A stretch of DNA of 64,000 bases from Byssochlamys sp. IMV 00236 (Eukaryota; Ascomycota; Eurotiomycetes; Eurotiales; Thermoascaceae): positions 693,535 to 757,534 of the forward strand of contig MSJH02000810.1 in assembly GCA_001931875.2 (NCBI GenBank). The letters are read 5' to 3'. Shown one piece after another: positions 23,275-34,888 of the stretch (position 1 is the first letter of the stretch; every line of letters begins with the position of its first letter). The notes under the pieces are model-generated. The model was given only the letters and a program-made list of their open reading frames with translations, searched no databases and was not told the origin of the DNA. Made by a program: the position numbers and the translations under genes.

Positions 23275-25478
23275 CTTATCTAAATAAGTATCTTCCTCTG
23301 TCTTTCAGATGGAAGATATCATTTTTGTTTTTAGTTTCTTCCAGGAAGGGTGTTTGCTTTTTCGTTATTTGGATATGCTGGGTAAGTTGTAAAGATCGTT
23401 TTTTCTTTTCTTTTTTTCTGTTGTTGTGTGGATATATAGTTGTATTATGATTAGTGGTGTAAGTGATGGCTGATTGCTATGTCGGTTTTCAACTTGCACG
23501 TTTTTTTGTGCTGTAGATGGTGGTGATTGTGTTCGATTGGCTTTAGAAATTGTATTGGATGGATGTTGGAGTATATGTGTCGCTCTGTATCAGGTAGGTT
23601 TGCTTTGTAGGTAGCTTTCTAGTTCTTGTGTATGGCTTCCAGCCGAGTAAATGCATCAGTCAAGGTTGACGAAGATCCCCAGCTATGAGTACTATTGAAT
23701 CAGACAGCTAGTAATATCTATTAGTACCTCTATCTACATGTCGGAAGGTTCAAGGAGCAGGCTAGTTAGTAGATACAGCTGCCCCATTATTATCCCCAAC
23801 GAACCTAACCCCACAAGTGATAGATGACGGGGATTCCAGAATGGACTATCGAGCAGAAGCATGCATATTACTCATTCGATTCGTATTCTAACTGACTGAT
23901 AGCTGCCTTGGAATCGCGTCTTGGATCTCTCCAGGGAGTCCAGATACAGCGCAATCTCGGTCTGACCCCACGATAAACAGTGGAGCAAACTAGCATAGCT
24001 ACAGCCGTGCGGAGAAGGGTGTACACTGCAGGTGATGATTGTGAGCTATAGGACTGGTTGCTCAAGGCGTGCGACTTTTGGAACTCTCAGCACACAGCTG
24101 CACGACAGGGTATGTAAGCTCGACGTGACGAGCTGCGCGAGACTGGTCAACAGGCAAGTTGTTGCGCAGGCAGATGCGCAGATGACTGGTCCTGGAGGGT
24201 CAGAAGACAAGGTGAGGATGGCTGTGAGGAATGGACCTAGGCAACGGGCGTGAGGGGTCGTAGCGCCTCCTATCAGCAGAGCTCTGTTTATCGGCGAGGG
24301 CCGAGCTTGATGGAATGACTGCGATCGTGGAGGTTATGTCACGGACAATATAATAACACAGCAGTGTATGAGCATGGTAGAATCCCCAAGAATATTATCT
24401 GGTTGCTAGACTAACTGTTTGCATCGCCCTGTTGGAGGCATAATGCCATGGTTGGAGGAACAGCTATCTAAGCAGCGATACGCGTGCCTGAAACTGTGAC
24501 GCCAGCGGCGGTTGACAGACCGGAAGGAGTGGACGAGCTTGGCCCACCTCCGAAGACGGTAATTCCCTGGAGCAGAGAGCTCTATAGATAGAACTAGAAT
24601 GAATAATGAGCAACTGGGGAGCCTGAGGAATGCCGTGAGTGACCCGATAGATAATACCATAGTAGAGTACAGTAAGTTAGTATGAGTACGGCGGCCACGG
24701 TCATCGCTTGAGTCATCCTGAGCCATCCTGAGCCATTTAGCTCTATGATGCCATCTGCCCAGTCATCCGCAGACATCCAGCACGAGGAGCGCGAGCTCAT
24801 TCAGAGGGAAGCTGGGAAACCGTTGGAAGCGGTTCATTTTGGTGCAAACCACGGTTGGAACCTCGAGGCTGAATGTTGTGATTGCCCACGGGGCCCTGGA
24901 TGTCTCGACCTCGGGATGACGAACGATGCTAACTCGAATCAGTCCGCGATGTTCGGAGGACAAGAGAAGAGGAGGCGAGCAGGCCGAGATAAGCCCTTAG
25001 GGGAGAGACGATCCCCATCGTGGTTGAACCATGGATGGCGTCTGGCTGTTAACGCTTGATCGGATGAGTTGCTCCAATCTCTGTTCCGCGTGGCCCCCGG
25101 TTACCCGCCTGTTGTATTACTCCATACTGTCCGAGAGGTACTTATATCGCTCGCCGGGCTCATTCAAGGCTCATTCACCCCCCCTGGAATGGTGTTGCGC
25201 TATTAATCAACCCATAATACACTCTTTTCTCATTCACTGTTTCCCTATTGATATCGATGCCGTAGCCCCTGTTATCGGCTCTCTAGCTCCCTTGTCGTCC
25301 CTTCTGCTGCTCCCGGCAGCAACCTTCCCAGGTACCAGAACCTCTGTCTACTGGCAACTCAAGAACCATTGTTCCGTATCGCCTTAAGTCGGGTCTACAC
25401 CTCCGCTGGCTCTTGCCATAACTCTTCTCATCTACGATATTCATACAACCTTCTATCATCTCTGTGTTCATATCCATC
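23275..25478. other. 2.2-kb intergenic region, no gene supported
   Basis: Between the tRNA and the next coding start I find no frame with recognisable features. A small direct repeat (ATCCTGAGCC twice, about 24715-24735) is present. The last few hundred bases are pyrimidine-rich and probably form the promoter and leader of the downstream gene. Confidence 0.35.
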
Positions 25479-26076
25479 ATGGCAACCGAGACGTTTGCGG
25501 CCGGTGACCTGCGCCGTGCGGGCAAAGAGGTCAAGCGTGATCATGACCACAAGGCCAAGTGGGCATATGGGGCTCGCGCCAATCTTCCTCGAAGCCAGAC
25601 TCAGGCAGTTGTCCCTCTTCGACCTGCCCTTCCGGAAACTCACTGGATGAGGTAAGATCCCAACATCCCATGCAGAGAACAAAGCTGACGAGTTCAGATC
25701 ACACCGCCTCGAAAAGAGAGACCACCAGCATAACCTCAACCAGCTGGCCCGTGGCGCGAAGACCGCTTTCCGCTACGATGTCAACGAGGTCCTGGATCAG
25801 GGGCACTCTGACTCATCCACCGACGAGGAGACCCACGAGCCCACCGCCGCTGAGACCGGCCTGGACGAACAGGAGGACGATCTTCTAGTGTCTTATGAAG
25901 CCTCTGGTCAGACCATCCTTTCCGACGCCATCTCCAAAGCGGTCGAGAAGTTTGAGACAAAGGAGACGGAGAAACTTGTCAAGGAGTACGAATTCGTGTC
26001 GAGGGAGAGCGAGTCTAGCGCTGGCTACACCGCCGACGATGACGACTTCGAGCTTGTCGACCATGTCGATATCTGA
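25479..26076 (+). CDS. Small conserved-looking protein of unknown function
   Basis: Exon 1 is 25479-25651 and exon 2 is 25698-26076, with a 46-nt intron (GTAAGA...TTCAG), giving 183 residues. The ATG context is ATCATGG. The N-terminal part is basic and aromatic ([26 protein letters not shown]). The remainder is acidic, with a predicted helical segment [28 protein letters not shown] and an Asp-rich tail ([13 protein letters not shown]). There is no signal peptide or membrane helix. Reading continuity across the intron and a strongly charged, protein-like composition argue that it is real. I do not recognise the family and assign no function. Confidence 0.7.
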
Positions 26077-27026
26077 ACGCCCATGACGATTGCGTTGCGT
26101 TGTATTTCTTTCCGTCTTCAAGTCTGCATACCCATTACGATGATACCACCGCAGCGCGGGAGGAGTTTGGATTCGGTGTCTTTGCATTATCCGCGACACT
26201 TTTAGAGCTTCATGGTTCGCTCGCTTTATTCGATCAGGGAAGGGTTTGTTTATCTGGCGTCACGAGAAGAACGCCGCTCTTCGAGGACTTGAGCCTGTAG
26301 GACAAGATTAGATTGGACAGGGACCGTTTCGGTGACGGCTTTCACGTTCGTTTTGATGACCAACGTTACCAGACATATGCCCTTTGTAATTAGCCGAATA
26401 TCATTATCTTTCTGAGAATTAATACATCTGAATCCAGAGCCTTTTCCAGAACTCGTTGGGGTGGAGGTTGAAACTGACGTGGATCACTTGTGCCCGGGAA
26501 CCGATCGGCCATGCAGTCGCCGCCTAGCGTGCGGATTTGCGAATAGTTTCTGCAGTTCTCCCACACAGGAGAAACTCTCAAAAACTAGTTTCTGCTCTCC
26601 TAGTTCAACTGTCACCTGTCAAAGCGATGCTTGCATATCTGCTTTCAGCTGGCAAACACATGGTAGTATAGACACAATCCGTAACCGGGCTTGCTACCGG
26701 ATGGCACACGGTGTAAGACGCAGCAGCATGCATCAAATGGCTCAGAAGATAGAATGCGGCGCCAATTAGCCCACAATGGAAGTCAATACTACTCATGAGA
26801 GAGAATCAACCGCTGATCAAGAATGGACTCATGGTGTCAAAATAATATGGGGTGCGGGAGAGAAGCTTTAAGAATTAAGAGCCTCCATAGGGCTGGCGGA
26901 GAACCGTTCAGGGTCTGGATCGGCCCGGGCGGCGACAATTGTTGTTTACGGCCAAACAAAATTGCCCGCAGCGGACTCCCTGGCTTCGATCAACACAACA
27001 CTACTCCAATCACCATCATCACAGCC
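26077..27026. other. Intergenic region, no gene seen
   Basis: About 950 bases hold the 3' region of the small-protein gene and the promoter of the Brl1-like gene. Short frames only. Confidence 0.35.
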
Positions 27027-28522
27027 ATGGACAAACGGACGACGGAGAGTCCAATGGACTTTGAATGGCAGTCTAAAGCCCCCGGAGACGTGACATCGCC
27101 GTTCTACCAGCTCAGCATGCAGCACGATAATCAAAAGAAGAGTGGGTGATGCCCCGAACCCTGGCGGACTCCAGATCGCCAAACTGATATCTAAGCTAGG
27201 GCCTCATAGCATATTTGATTCTCCCACGAAAAGGTCGATGCCTTCGCTACGAGAGCCAAATTCACAGCCCTTCCTCTTCTCCCAACCGACGTCACAGCAA
27301 CTTCCTTCCACGCCGAAAGCCGTCTTTGGCAAGCCCTCCTTCACCACTCCTCGCAAATTCGATCTGGATTTCTCCTCAGGCGCAGAGATGTCGTCACCAG
27401 AAAATGCAGACAATGATGAGACTCCGGAGAAGCCTGCGAAGTCGGATAAGCGCAACTCGTTGTTTGGATTGTATGGCCGGTTTGCGCCCAGCCCAGGGCG
27501 AGGAGAGATCCCGCGTCTGAACCACTACTCGAATGCGCTCGCGAGACGTGTACAGAAGAGGCGACGGAGAGATAGAGACCTTGATAGACGGCTTAGGATG
27601 GAAGTTGAGGATGATGACAGCGACAGGCCGAGCAGTAGTGAGGGGAAAACCGTGAAGGGGCAAAAACAACCCTCTCGACTCTCCTCCTTTGGCGACTTTT
27701 TCGCCCTGCTTGAGGCGCACCCCAATGTGCCAAGTATCCTTTCATGGTGGGCACAACTAGTCGTCAACCTGTCTCTTTTCTCCCTGGCAGTCTACGTTGT
27801 GTTCGCTTTCGTGTCTGCCATTCGCGCCGAATTCGATCAAGCTGCGGAGGAAGTGTCAGATGGCATCCTAGCAGAGATGGCAACGTGCGCCAAGAACTAC
27901 GTTGATAACAAATGCGCCGGAGGTGATCGATTACCAGCTCTCGAGACTGTGTGTGATAACTGGGAGCGATGCATGAACCGAGACCCAGCCAAGGTGGGAC
28001 GAGCGAAGGTGTCAGCCCATACCATGGCCATCATCATCAACAGTTTCATCGATCCCATCAGCTGGAAGGCTATAGTACGACCTCTCTCTCCACTCGTTGT
28101 ACTTCACACCGTAAGAACTAACGATGATCTAGCTCTGTTTCTTAGCGACCATCTCGACCGTTACCGTCGTCAGCAACTGGTCCTTTAGGTCATTTAGAAA
28201 CCGCCTCAACCAGCAGGATTACGCCCAAGCCCATCCCACTCTACATGGACAACCCGCCGGTCAACACGCTCACCCAGCGCATCCGCAACAGCTTCAATAT
28301 CCGGGCACTCCCGGGTTTGGCTACTTCGGTCAGCCCGGTCAGGCTCAAGTCCCAGTGCAAAGCAGCCCGATTCGCCCGCAGCAGAGTCTGGAGGAGAATG
28401 AGGAGCAGCCTCTACTGCTCGAGGATTCGCGTCCATCAAAATTCGTGACGGAAAGGAGCCGCTCGAGAGAGAATCACTTGCGCACCCCCAGTCCCGTAAA
28501 GAGAGGCAGGGCCTTTGTCTAG
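27027..28522 (+). CDS. brl1: Brl1/Brr6 family nuclear envelope protein
   Basis: Proposed exons are 27027-27141, 27200-28074 and 28133-28522, giving 459 residues. The conserved core has a membrane helix (about residues 230-250, LVVNLSLFSLAVYVVFAFV), then a four-cysteine lumenal segment (CAKNYVDNKCAGG ... VCDNWERCMNRDP), then a second hydrophobic segment crossing the last intron. This is the disulfide-bridged core of Brl1/Brr6, integral nuclear envelope proteins needed for nuclear pore complex assembly and membrane lipid balance. The N-terminus (MDKRTTESPMDFEWQ) and the Arg-rich pre-membrane stretch are cytoplasmic/nucleoplasmic. The last intron (GTACGA, branch ACTAAC, acceptor CTAG) is solid. 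The first (GTGGGT to CTAG) is my best choice; an alternative runs 27146-27209 and changes only two residues. Confidence 0.85.
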
Positions 28523-29929
28523 TTAATCCCCCCCATCAAGCTCTTTGCTGCATATACTTTGATTGCCTCTTCGCGTGAACCCCCCTGTTTGCATTTAGCA
28601 TGATCTGGAACTTCTTTTAATTCCCGTCTTGGTTATTAGTAGCGAGCTTTGATCCCTTCTAGTATCTTGCTTCTTTTCTGTATTCTTTACTGGCTGGCAA
28701 CAAATATCGGTTTTGGCGTTAGTTATCGTGGATCATCGAGTTGGTGTCCTGGGGGCGCTCCAGCGTCGTTCTATTTTGCAGAGGCCCAAGGAAATTTGTT
28801 ATTTGCATTGTACGATAGGCATATGGTCAGAATGATATATATATGGCACATTTGGAAATGATCAGAGTATGTACTCGAGTATCATGGCGCCTTCAGGTCA
28901 ACTGTCAAGGGCATGAGTCAGATGGCTTTCATCCCCTTCTGTAGTGATGATGAGATAGAGTATGCAGCTCTTGCATCACATAAAGACGTGTTATATGGGT
29001 ATCATACGAGCGTCTAGGGAATACGCGTCCTCTTCGCACGTGGGTACAGTTTGCTATCTCATGTTGGATTAGGTATTCACCGAGTCCATCTGATGGGATA
29101 TCCTATCGAAAGGCTAACTTAAACTTTATCACACGAGAGAGAATAAATGGCCCATCTGGATACCCAGCAACATGTATGAAAAACACCAGGACCGGGAAGA
29201 ATTTCCGGCTCATAGCATCGAGGAGTTACATAGTCGATCAATGGCTAGAGAGCGGGATATCTTGGCATCGGAAGATCTTGGTCTTCGAGCGCCATCGATG
29301 ACGTCCACGCCACCAGATGCCCGCTTCTCTCGCCCGATCAACGACAATCATGAAAGCGTCTGAATCCAGCCAAAGGAGCCAAGACTCAGCCTTACCAACT
29401 TATACTGCCGTTGCTGAATCAATATTGACGTAAAACGGACCGTCGTCTGATGGATTGGGTAGCATTCAACCAGGGAACGTGGACGAATTGGCACAGTTGT
29501 GGTTGGATATACTCTCCATGTTCTGCCTTGGAGAAATGTGACTTGTCTAATGGGAGCTCCATATATTTGGGATAAGCAGTTATTGATGGTCGGAAGCCAT
29601 CTCCAGTCCAGAGGATTGTAACAATGCTTATCCTTGGCCCCTCTCAGCAGTTCTAGCCATGTAGTATCCTCATCATAGTAGACCAAACTAGAGAGCATGG
29701 ATTGCCCCTTCCAGGGGCGCTCCTTTTCCTGTTCCTAGCTGGAGGCTTTCTCTGACGTATCTTTCACGGAATCTTCTCGTCTCGCGGTGGTCGTTCTTTT
29801 ATATCCCTACCGTATGTCGATCGCGTATCGTTCCAGACCTACTGTAGCAGCTTCCAGCATCAAGAGAGTTTAATCGCAGCCTTTTTTTCTTCTTTCTGGC
29901 CTGTTAGGCATTGCCAACGATCCAGTCGC
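28523..29929. other. Intergenic region, no gene supported
   Basis: About 1.4 kb between the Brl1-like and trehalose-phosphate synthase genes. One 63-codon frame (29172-29363) has an ATG and a charged product but no motif or splice evidence, so I do not call it. The last 100 bases are T/C-rich, like a 5' leader. Confidence 0.35.
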
Positions 29930-31621
29930 ATGTACAGTGGGCAGCCAGTCGTCATGTCTGTCAGCGAATCCGTCAAGAAGAACTTAATCGTCGTCTCCAA
30001 CCGTCTGCCGCTGTCAGTCAAGCGTGCTCCTGATGGCTCGTATCAGTCGAATGTTTCTAGCGGAGGGCTGGTCACCTCTCTGTCTGGTCTGACGAAGACT
30101 ACGAAGTTCCGCTGGTTTGGATGGCCCGGACTTGAAGTCAAGGAACCGTCAGAGATCGAGGAGGTTAAGAGGAGTTTGGGGGAACACGACGCGTACCCCA
30201 TATTTTTGTCTGATGAACTTGCTCACGAGCATTATAATGGATTTTCCAGTGAGTCGCAAATCCTAAGCCGTGTGTATGAAAAGAGATACTGATAGTCCCG
30301 TTTCTTCGTTGAAAAGATCAAATCCTATGGCCTAGCCTCCACTATCACTCTGGCGTGCTATTTAAGGATGGACCCTGGGAAGCTTACCGAAAAGTAAACG
30401 AATTATTTGCGGACAGCGTCGCAGAAGCAGCGAATGATGGAGATCTCATCTGGGTGCACGATTACCATCTGATGCTTCTCCCGAAGCTTCTTCGCGAGCG
30501 GTTAGCCAAGCAGGGAAAGAGATGCCCTATTGGGTTCTCTTTGCACACGCCATTCCCAGCTGCGGACTTCTGGCGTTCGCTACCCGTATCAGCGGAGTTG
30601 TTGCAAGGCTTGCTAGCAAGTAACCTGGTTGGCTTCCATACGGATGAATACAAGCAGAACTTCATCAACAGCTGTGGTCTGGTCCTGTATGTCTTGCCGC
30701 AATCATCCGTTCCATTCTAACTAGCTTGAACTGACAATTATTTCACAGCAACGCGGATACAACGATCCCGAATAAGATTCAATACAATGGCCGCCTCATC
30801 TTGACGGACAAATTCATCGTCGGAATTGACCCGCAGAAGTTCGTGGATACGAAGCAACAACCTGATGTCCAGAACCGTATCAGCCAGTTGAATGAGCGTT
30901 ATAAGGACATCAAAGTCATTCTGGGGGTGGATAGGCTGGATTACATCAAGGGTCTCACCCAGAAGCTCATCGGATATGATACCTTCTTAGATGAGCATCC
31001 GGAATGGAGAGGGAAGGTCCTTCTCATTCAAGTCGCCGTGCCGAGTAGAGAAGATGTGAAAGAGTATCAGGAATTGGAGACTGAGATAAGTACCATTGTG
31101 GGAAAGATCAATGGCAAATATGGTAAGATGATCACTCTTCAGCGTGTTGAATTCATTAGGCTGACTTTAGTAGCTACTCCTGATTCGACTCCGCTATTAT
31201 ACCTCCACCGTTCAGTCCCTTTCCCAGAGCTTACTGCTCTGTACTCCGTTGCCGATGTGTGCCTTCTTTCCTCGACTCGTGATGGAATGAACCTTGTCTC
31301 CTTTGAATACGTCGCATGCCAGCAAGAGAAACACGGGGTGATGGCTCTTTCTCAGTTCACTGGAGCGTCCGCATTTATGAAGGATGGGGCCATTATATTC
31401 CATCCTGCTAATCCGAAGGATATATCAGAAGCAGTGAATAAAGCCCTAACCATGCCGGAAGATCAGCGCAAAGCCAACTATGAGAAGTTGAAGAATTTCA
31501 TCGAGTATAATACTAGGTTGGTCTTATCTTGTCCACCATTCTACTGACATATATGCTAATGAATCGCAGCGGTCGGTGGGGAGAGACCTTTGTCGGTACT
31601 CTGTCAGGTTGCGCTGCTTAA
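29930..31621 (+). CDS. Trehalose-6-phosphate synthase (GT20 family)
   Basis: Exons 29930-30248, 30317-30686, 30749-31122, 31171-31516 and 31570-31621 encode 486 residues, or 478 from the second ATG at 29954. The enzyme joins UDP-glucose and glucose-6-phosphate to trehalose-6-phosphate. Diagnostic segments are VVSNRLPLSV, WFGWPG, WVHDYHLMLLPKLLRE, SLHTPFPAADFWR, GFHTDEYKQNF, VDRLDYIKGLTQKL and SSTRDGMNLVSFEYVA. There is no phosphatase domain. It is about 30 residues shorter than the main fungal TpsA enzymes, ends soon after RWGETFVGTLSG, and carries unusual segments such as ATPDSTPLLYLHRSV. This suggests a secondary paralogue. The third intron (48 nt) has no in-frame stop, so retention would insert 16 residues. 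Confidence 0.92.
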
Positions 31622-33150
31622 TATGCGTCGAGGACATTGATGATCTGTTTTGCTCTGTTTTGTCCATAGTCTAGCGAGTAGGGAGAATGTCATTTAAAAC
31701 GTACCCATTGTATTGTTCCTATGCTTATCTCTGCCCTGTATTCCACTATCTATGTAGGTCTTCTTGGCTGTATTCTCGATGTAGGCTTCGTCGGCGTGCT
31801 TTTCCAAGTTCTAGATGTCAAGTGTCCTGTTCATGATCAGAAGAATCTTCGTCTATATCCTTCACAAGTATTGAGTGTATCAAATTAACATAATTGCCAT
31901 CAAAAACTGCGCATGCCACAGGTTGTTGGTCTCTAAACTGTGTCCCAACGGCCAATGTCCACTTCCCCTGGCGTCTGCTATCAGATTCAGGGGTATCGTA
32001 CCTATCTTTGGCGAGATATATCTTATATTGGGGGACTTAGTAGAAGACTAATCACTCCGGTCCTTTCTTAACGGGATCTCCCGCCGCTAACGTGTATTTG
32101 GTGGATATCTCCCGCAATATTCGTGGTTCTGCGTTCCTGATATCAAAACATCACCCGCCTCGTCAACGGGAGATCCCATCAACAACACAAGCCCTTCCTA
32201 CCAACCCCTCGACTTTTCTTTTGTGATTCTAACATCGCCCTTCCCTGCCATTCTCGCTTCCTTTGAGCCAATCAGACTCTCTGAACTCGAATTCTGAACG
32301 GCACTAGCGTAAGCGAGCTCTCTGCCCAGGGTATAAATAACCCCCTTCCCCCCCTCGACCTGGCTTCTTCTTCTCTCCTTCTCTCCTTCTCTCCTTCCTT
32401 TCTCCTCAGCAGAGGTGATCGAGTTCAAAGTAGTTTCTTCCATCTACATGTAGCTTGCACATCACTTTGTCAGTTACCTACCTTGCCTACCCACCCCACT
32501 TCACACTTCGATTGATATCTTGACTTGGCTACAAGCCCTGAGTTTGCAAAGACGCGATCACACAACGTTGGAGTCATCCACAAAGACGCGTCTAGGTACG
32601 TATGGTACGACGGACGCCACCTGTCTCAGAGAGAGGCCCTCTGGCAACCGCTTCGGTGGGAGTCGGGGTGGAAGAGAGGCAGGTCTGCGTACCGTCCTAC
32701 CAAGCCCCCTCCCTCGCTATAAGCGATTTATTTCATTCCACTCATACACGAGTCTGCATGATGAGGACAAGTTCCTATCAGCGTAATCTGAAACGCAATA
32801 CGCGTTGATGATGGATCACTCACACACATCTGACGGCTCGGACTGCACACTCCCTTCACACATTACACTACCCCATTCCACACACACACCTCCTCCACTT
32901 CGCATGGGATCCTCCGGGAGATACCTTTTCTTCCCTATCCTTCTGTGGGCTTTGCGGGTTTTGTGGGCTTTGTCGGCTATTTCACATCTTTCACGGGTTT
33001 ATGTTCGAGGGATTGCGGGTTTTCATCACTTACGGGCCTTACCTACGTCCCTCGAGGAGCTTATCGCACTTGCATACGTTTCGTGTTTGGCCACGAGAGT
33101 CACTGTCTTCCTTCATGACTTCGACATAACATCCCTCTTCTTTCAAAGGC
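31622..33150. other. Promoter-like but apparently non-coding stretch
   Basis: A TATAAATA box at 32332-32339 is followed by a CTCCTT-rich pyrimidine tract (about 32360-32406), which looks like the start of a transcribed gene. Downstream, no frame opens with an ATG and continues: a 65-codon frame at 32525-32722 has no ATG and an in-frame stop just upstream, and the 178-codon frame at 32805-33341 runs through duplicated sequence with no family resemblance. A non-coding transcript or a decayed gene is possible. Confidence 0.3.
32332..32339 (+). promoter_or_regulatory. TATA box of an unidentified transcript
   Basis: TATAAATA followed 20-70 bases later by a pyrimidine-rich tract, an arrangement typical of strongly transcribed fungal promoters. 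The gene it would serve is not clear. Confidence 0.45.
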
Positions 33151-33374
33151 CACCAGATGACGAACAGAGTACTGGTGGAGATTCGTGGCTCTGTCCTCTG
33201 CGGAGTCGACTAAGGTGCCGCCCCATGTCTAGGAACGCTCTGGGGCTGGAGAGGAAGAGGGATCCCTTTTTTTGCAGGTCACCACATGATGAACGGAGTA
33301 CTGGTGGGATTCGTGACTCGGTCCTCTGCGGAGTCGACTAAGGTGTTCACCCCATGTCTAGGAACGGTCTGAGG
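33151..33374. repeat. Diverged tandem duplication of about 95 bp
   Basis: Copy A (about 33151-33245) and copy B (about 33280-33374) share the blocks GAGTACTGGTGG, TCCTCTGCGGAGTCGACTAA and CCCCATGTCTAGGAACG, with scattered substitutions and a one-base indel. The unit repeats about every 129 bp. I see no link to a known element. Confidence 0.85.
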
Positions 33375-34165
33375 CCTTGTTAAAAGATGATACCTTTTCT
33401 CCTACACACATCAATCTTTTCTCTTCCTTGATATACCCCTACACACACACTGATTACCAAATCTGCATTGATACGGACTGGCAATGGTTATGAGGATGGG
33501 AGGTCATGATGGATGATGTGCTTTGCTTCTTTGTATGTTTGTTTGTTTACTCAAGGCCGTGTAGCTGGCGGCGGGCGACAGTACAAGAAAACCAGACCAC
33601 ATTTTCAAAAACATAGATGATCCTCTCTTGTATACCCTTCACTTGTAATAACATATGATAGTATCTATTTACTGTATAATTGACCGTTCCACTTGGTATT
33701 AGCATGCAGTTGAGTACTATCTAATAAAGTTCGATATAGATACTAGTACTCGCCGTCAAGACAAGGTTATTAGGCATGGCCCTTACTATCTCGCAGGGCT
33801 GCATCGTAACTCTACCAGAAAGAATACAAGTCTACTCACAAAAATACTTCAAGAATTATTTCATGCACAGTCGCAGCTGCTTTACTCCTTCTGCTCAGTC
33901 TCTTGCGACACTCTCTCGCGCCATCCTTGCTTCGGATCGCGAGTGCGGAAGCAGATTTAACCAAGCAACCTCGCCAAAGAGATTGATGCCTGGCACGCGT
34001 GTAAGCGACCGATATCCTATAAGCATTCTCCCTGGTTCATATGAGATAGATGAAGGATCAAGGGATCGAAGAGAAGTAGCAATATCCACCTTCTATCGTC
34101 ACTTGCTGCATTGCTAAACTGACTCTCAAGATCTAGTAAATTCAGCTTTCTGCAGTCTCCCCCCG
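33375..34165. other. No gene seen
   Basis: AT-rich sequence with short frames only. It may contain the unrecognisable 5' part of the permease relic that follows. Confidence 0.3.
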
Positions 34166-34888
34166 TTGCCAGAGATTGATATTTCGATCAGGCGCTCAAG
34201 AGAGATCGTTAATTATCGTTTTATCGTCTGGAAGAGGACCCACTCGTGCAGATGTCGTGACTTCAACAACACCGACTATTTAGTGAGACAAGGCTCTAGC
34301 TCGCCCCTTGCCATTCCGCTCGAGGATGCTGGTATACTACCACCTGCCGCGCCTCTGGTTAATGGATTAATGATTTCGTCTGTGATATCTGCTGGTAACA
34401 GCTCTCTTTACGTGGTATCGAGGACGCTGCCAAACATGGGCCGGAATGACAAGGCTCCCTACTTCCTAGATGCGTACGAATAAGAGAAGAGGACCGTGGC
34501 GTGGGTATTATTGTTTTCAAATATCTTCGCCTGTATATCGTTATTTCTCTATATTCTAGTGCTGGCACACCTTACTCAGAGCTTATCACTTTGTCTGGAG
34601 GTAGGATTTTACCACTCCCCCTCGCAGGTGTCCTGGATACTAACCGTCTGTCTAGTCGCTACATACATTTAAAATATGGGCTATCTGTCATTGAGATTGC
34701 TGCTTTTGACCCCCTTTCAAGGAGATCCAGCTCTGCTCGACCCATTGAGGGCGCAGAACTTTGTCGCCAACTATATTCTAGGATATGTATCCTTTCTATT
34801 GCTTGTGGGATACAAGCCGTGGAAGAATACGCAATGGGTAAAGCTGGGAGAGATGGATTATCTGGACTGGGAGAAGGGACTGCAGTAA
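34166..34888 (+). pseudogene. Decayed amino-acid permease, C-terminal half
   Basis: One reading frame resembles the C-terminal half of fungal amino-acid permeases (APC superfamily): SPLAIPLEDAGILPP, VNGLMISSVISAGNSSLYVV, SRTLPNMGRNDKAPYFLD, then FSNIFACISLFLYILVLA, VSWILTVCLVATYI and finally NYILGYVSFLLLVGYKPWK ending in a soluble tail. The frame is broken by TAA at 34481-34483 and again at 34670-34672, each at places where the family continues. Upstream of about 34270 the resemblance is lost, so the first seven or so membrane helices are absent. Introns could remove part of the damage, but no good donor/acceptor pair spans both stops. I treat it as a relic. Confidence 0.65.

Noticed and set aside
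29172..29363. 63-codon plus frame upstream of the trehalose-phosphate synthase
   Set aside because: Plausible charged peptide, but no motif, splice or conservation evidence.
32525..32722. 65-codon frame with protein-like composition (YVWYDGRHLSQREALWQPL)
   Set aside because: It begins with TTG, has an in-frame stop a few codons upstream with no acceptor site between, and no ATG exon can be attached.
32805..33341. 178-codon plus frame
   Set aside because: It runs through the tandem duplication, is rich in simple CA/CT sequence at its start, and matches nothing I know.
33776..34117. 113-codon plus frame considered as the 5' half of the permease
   Set aside because: Its sequence has no membrane-helix pattern and does not match the missing permease segments.
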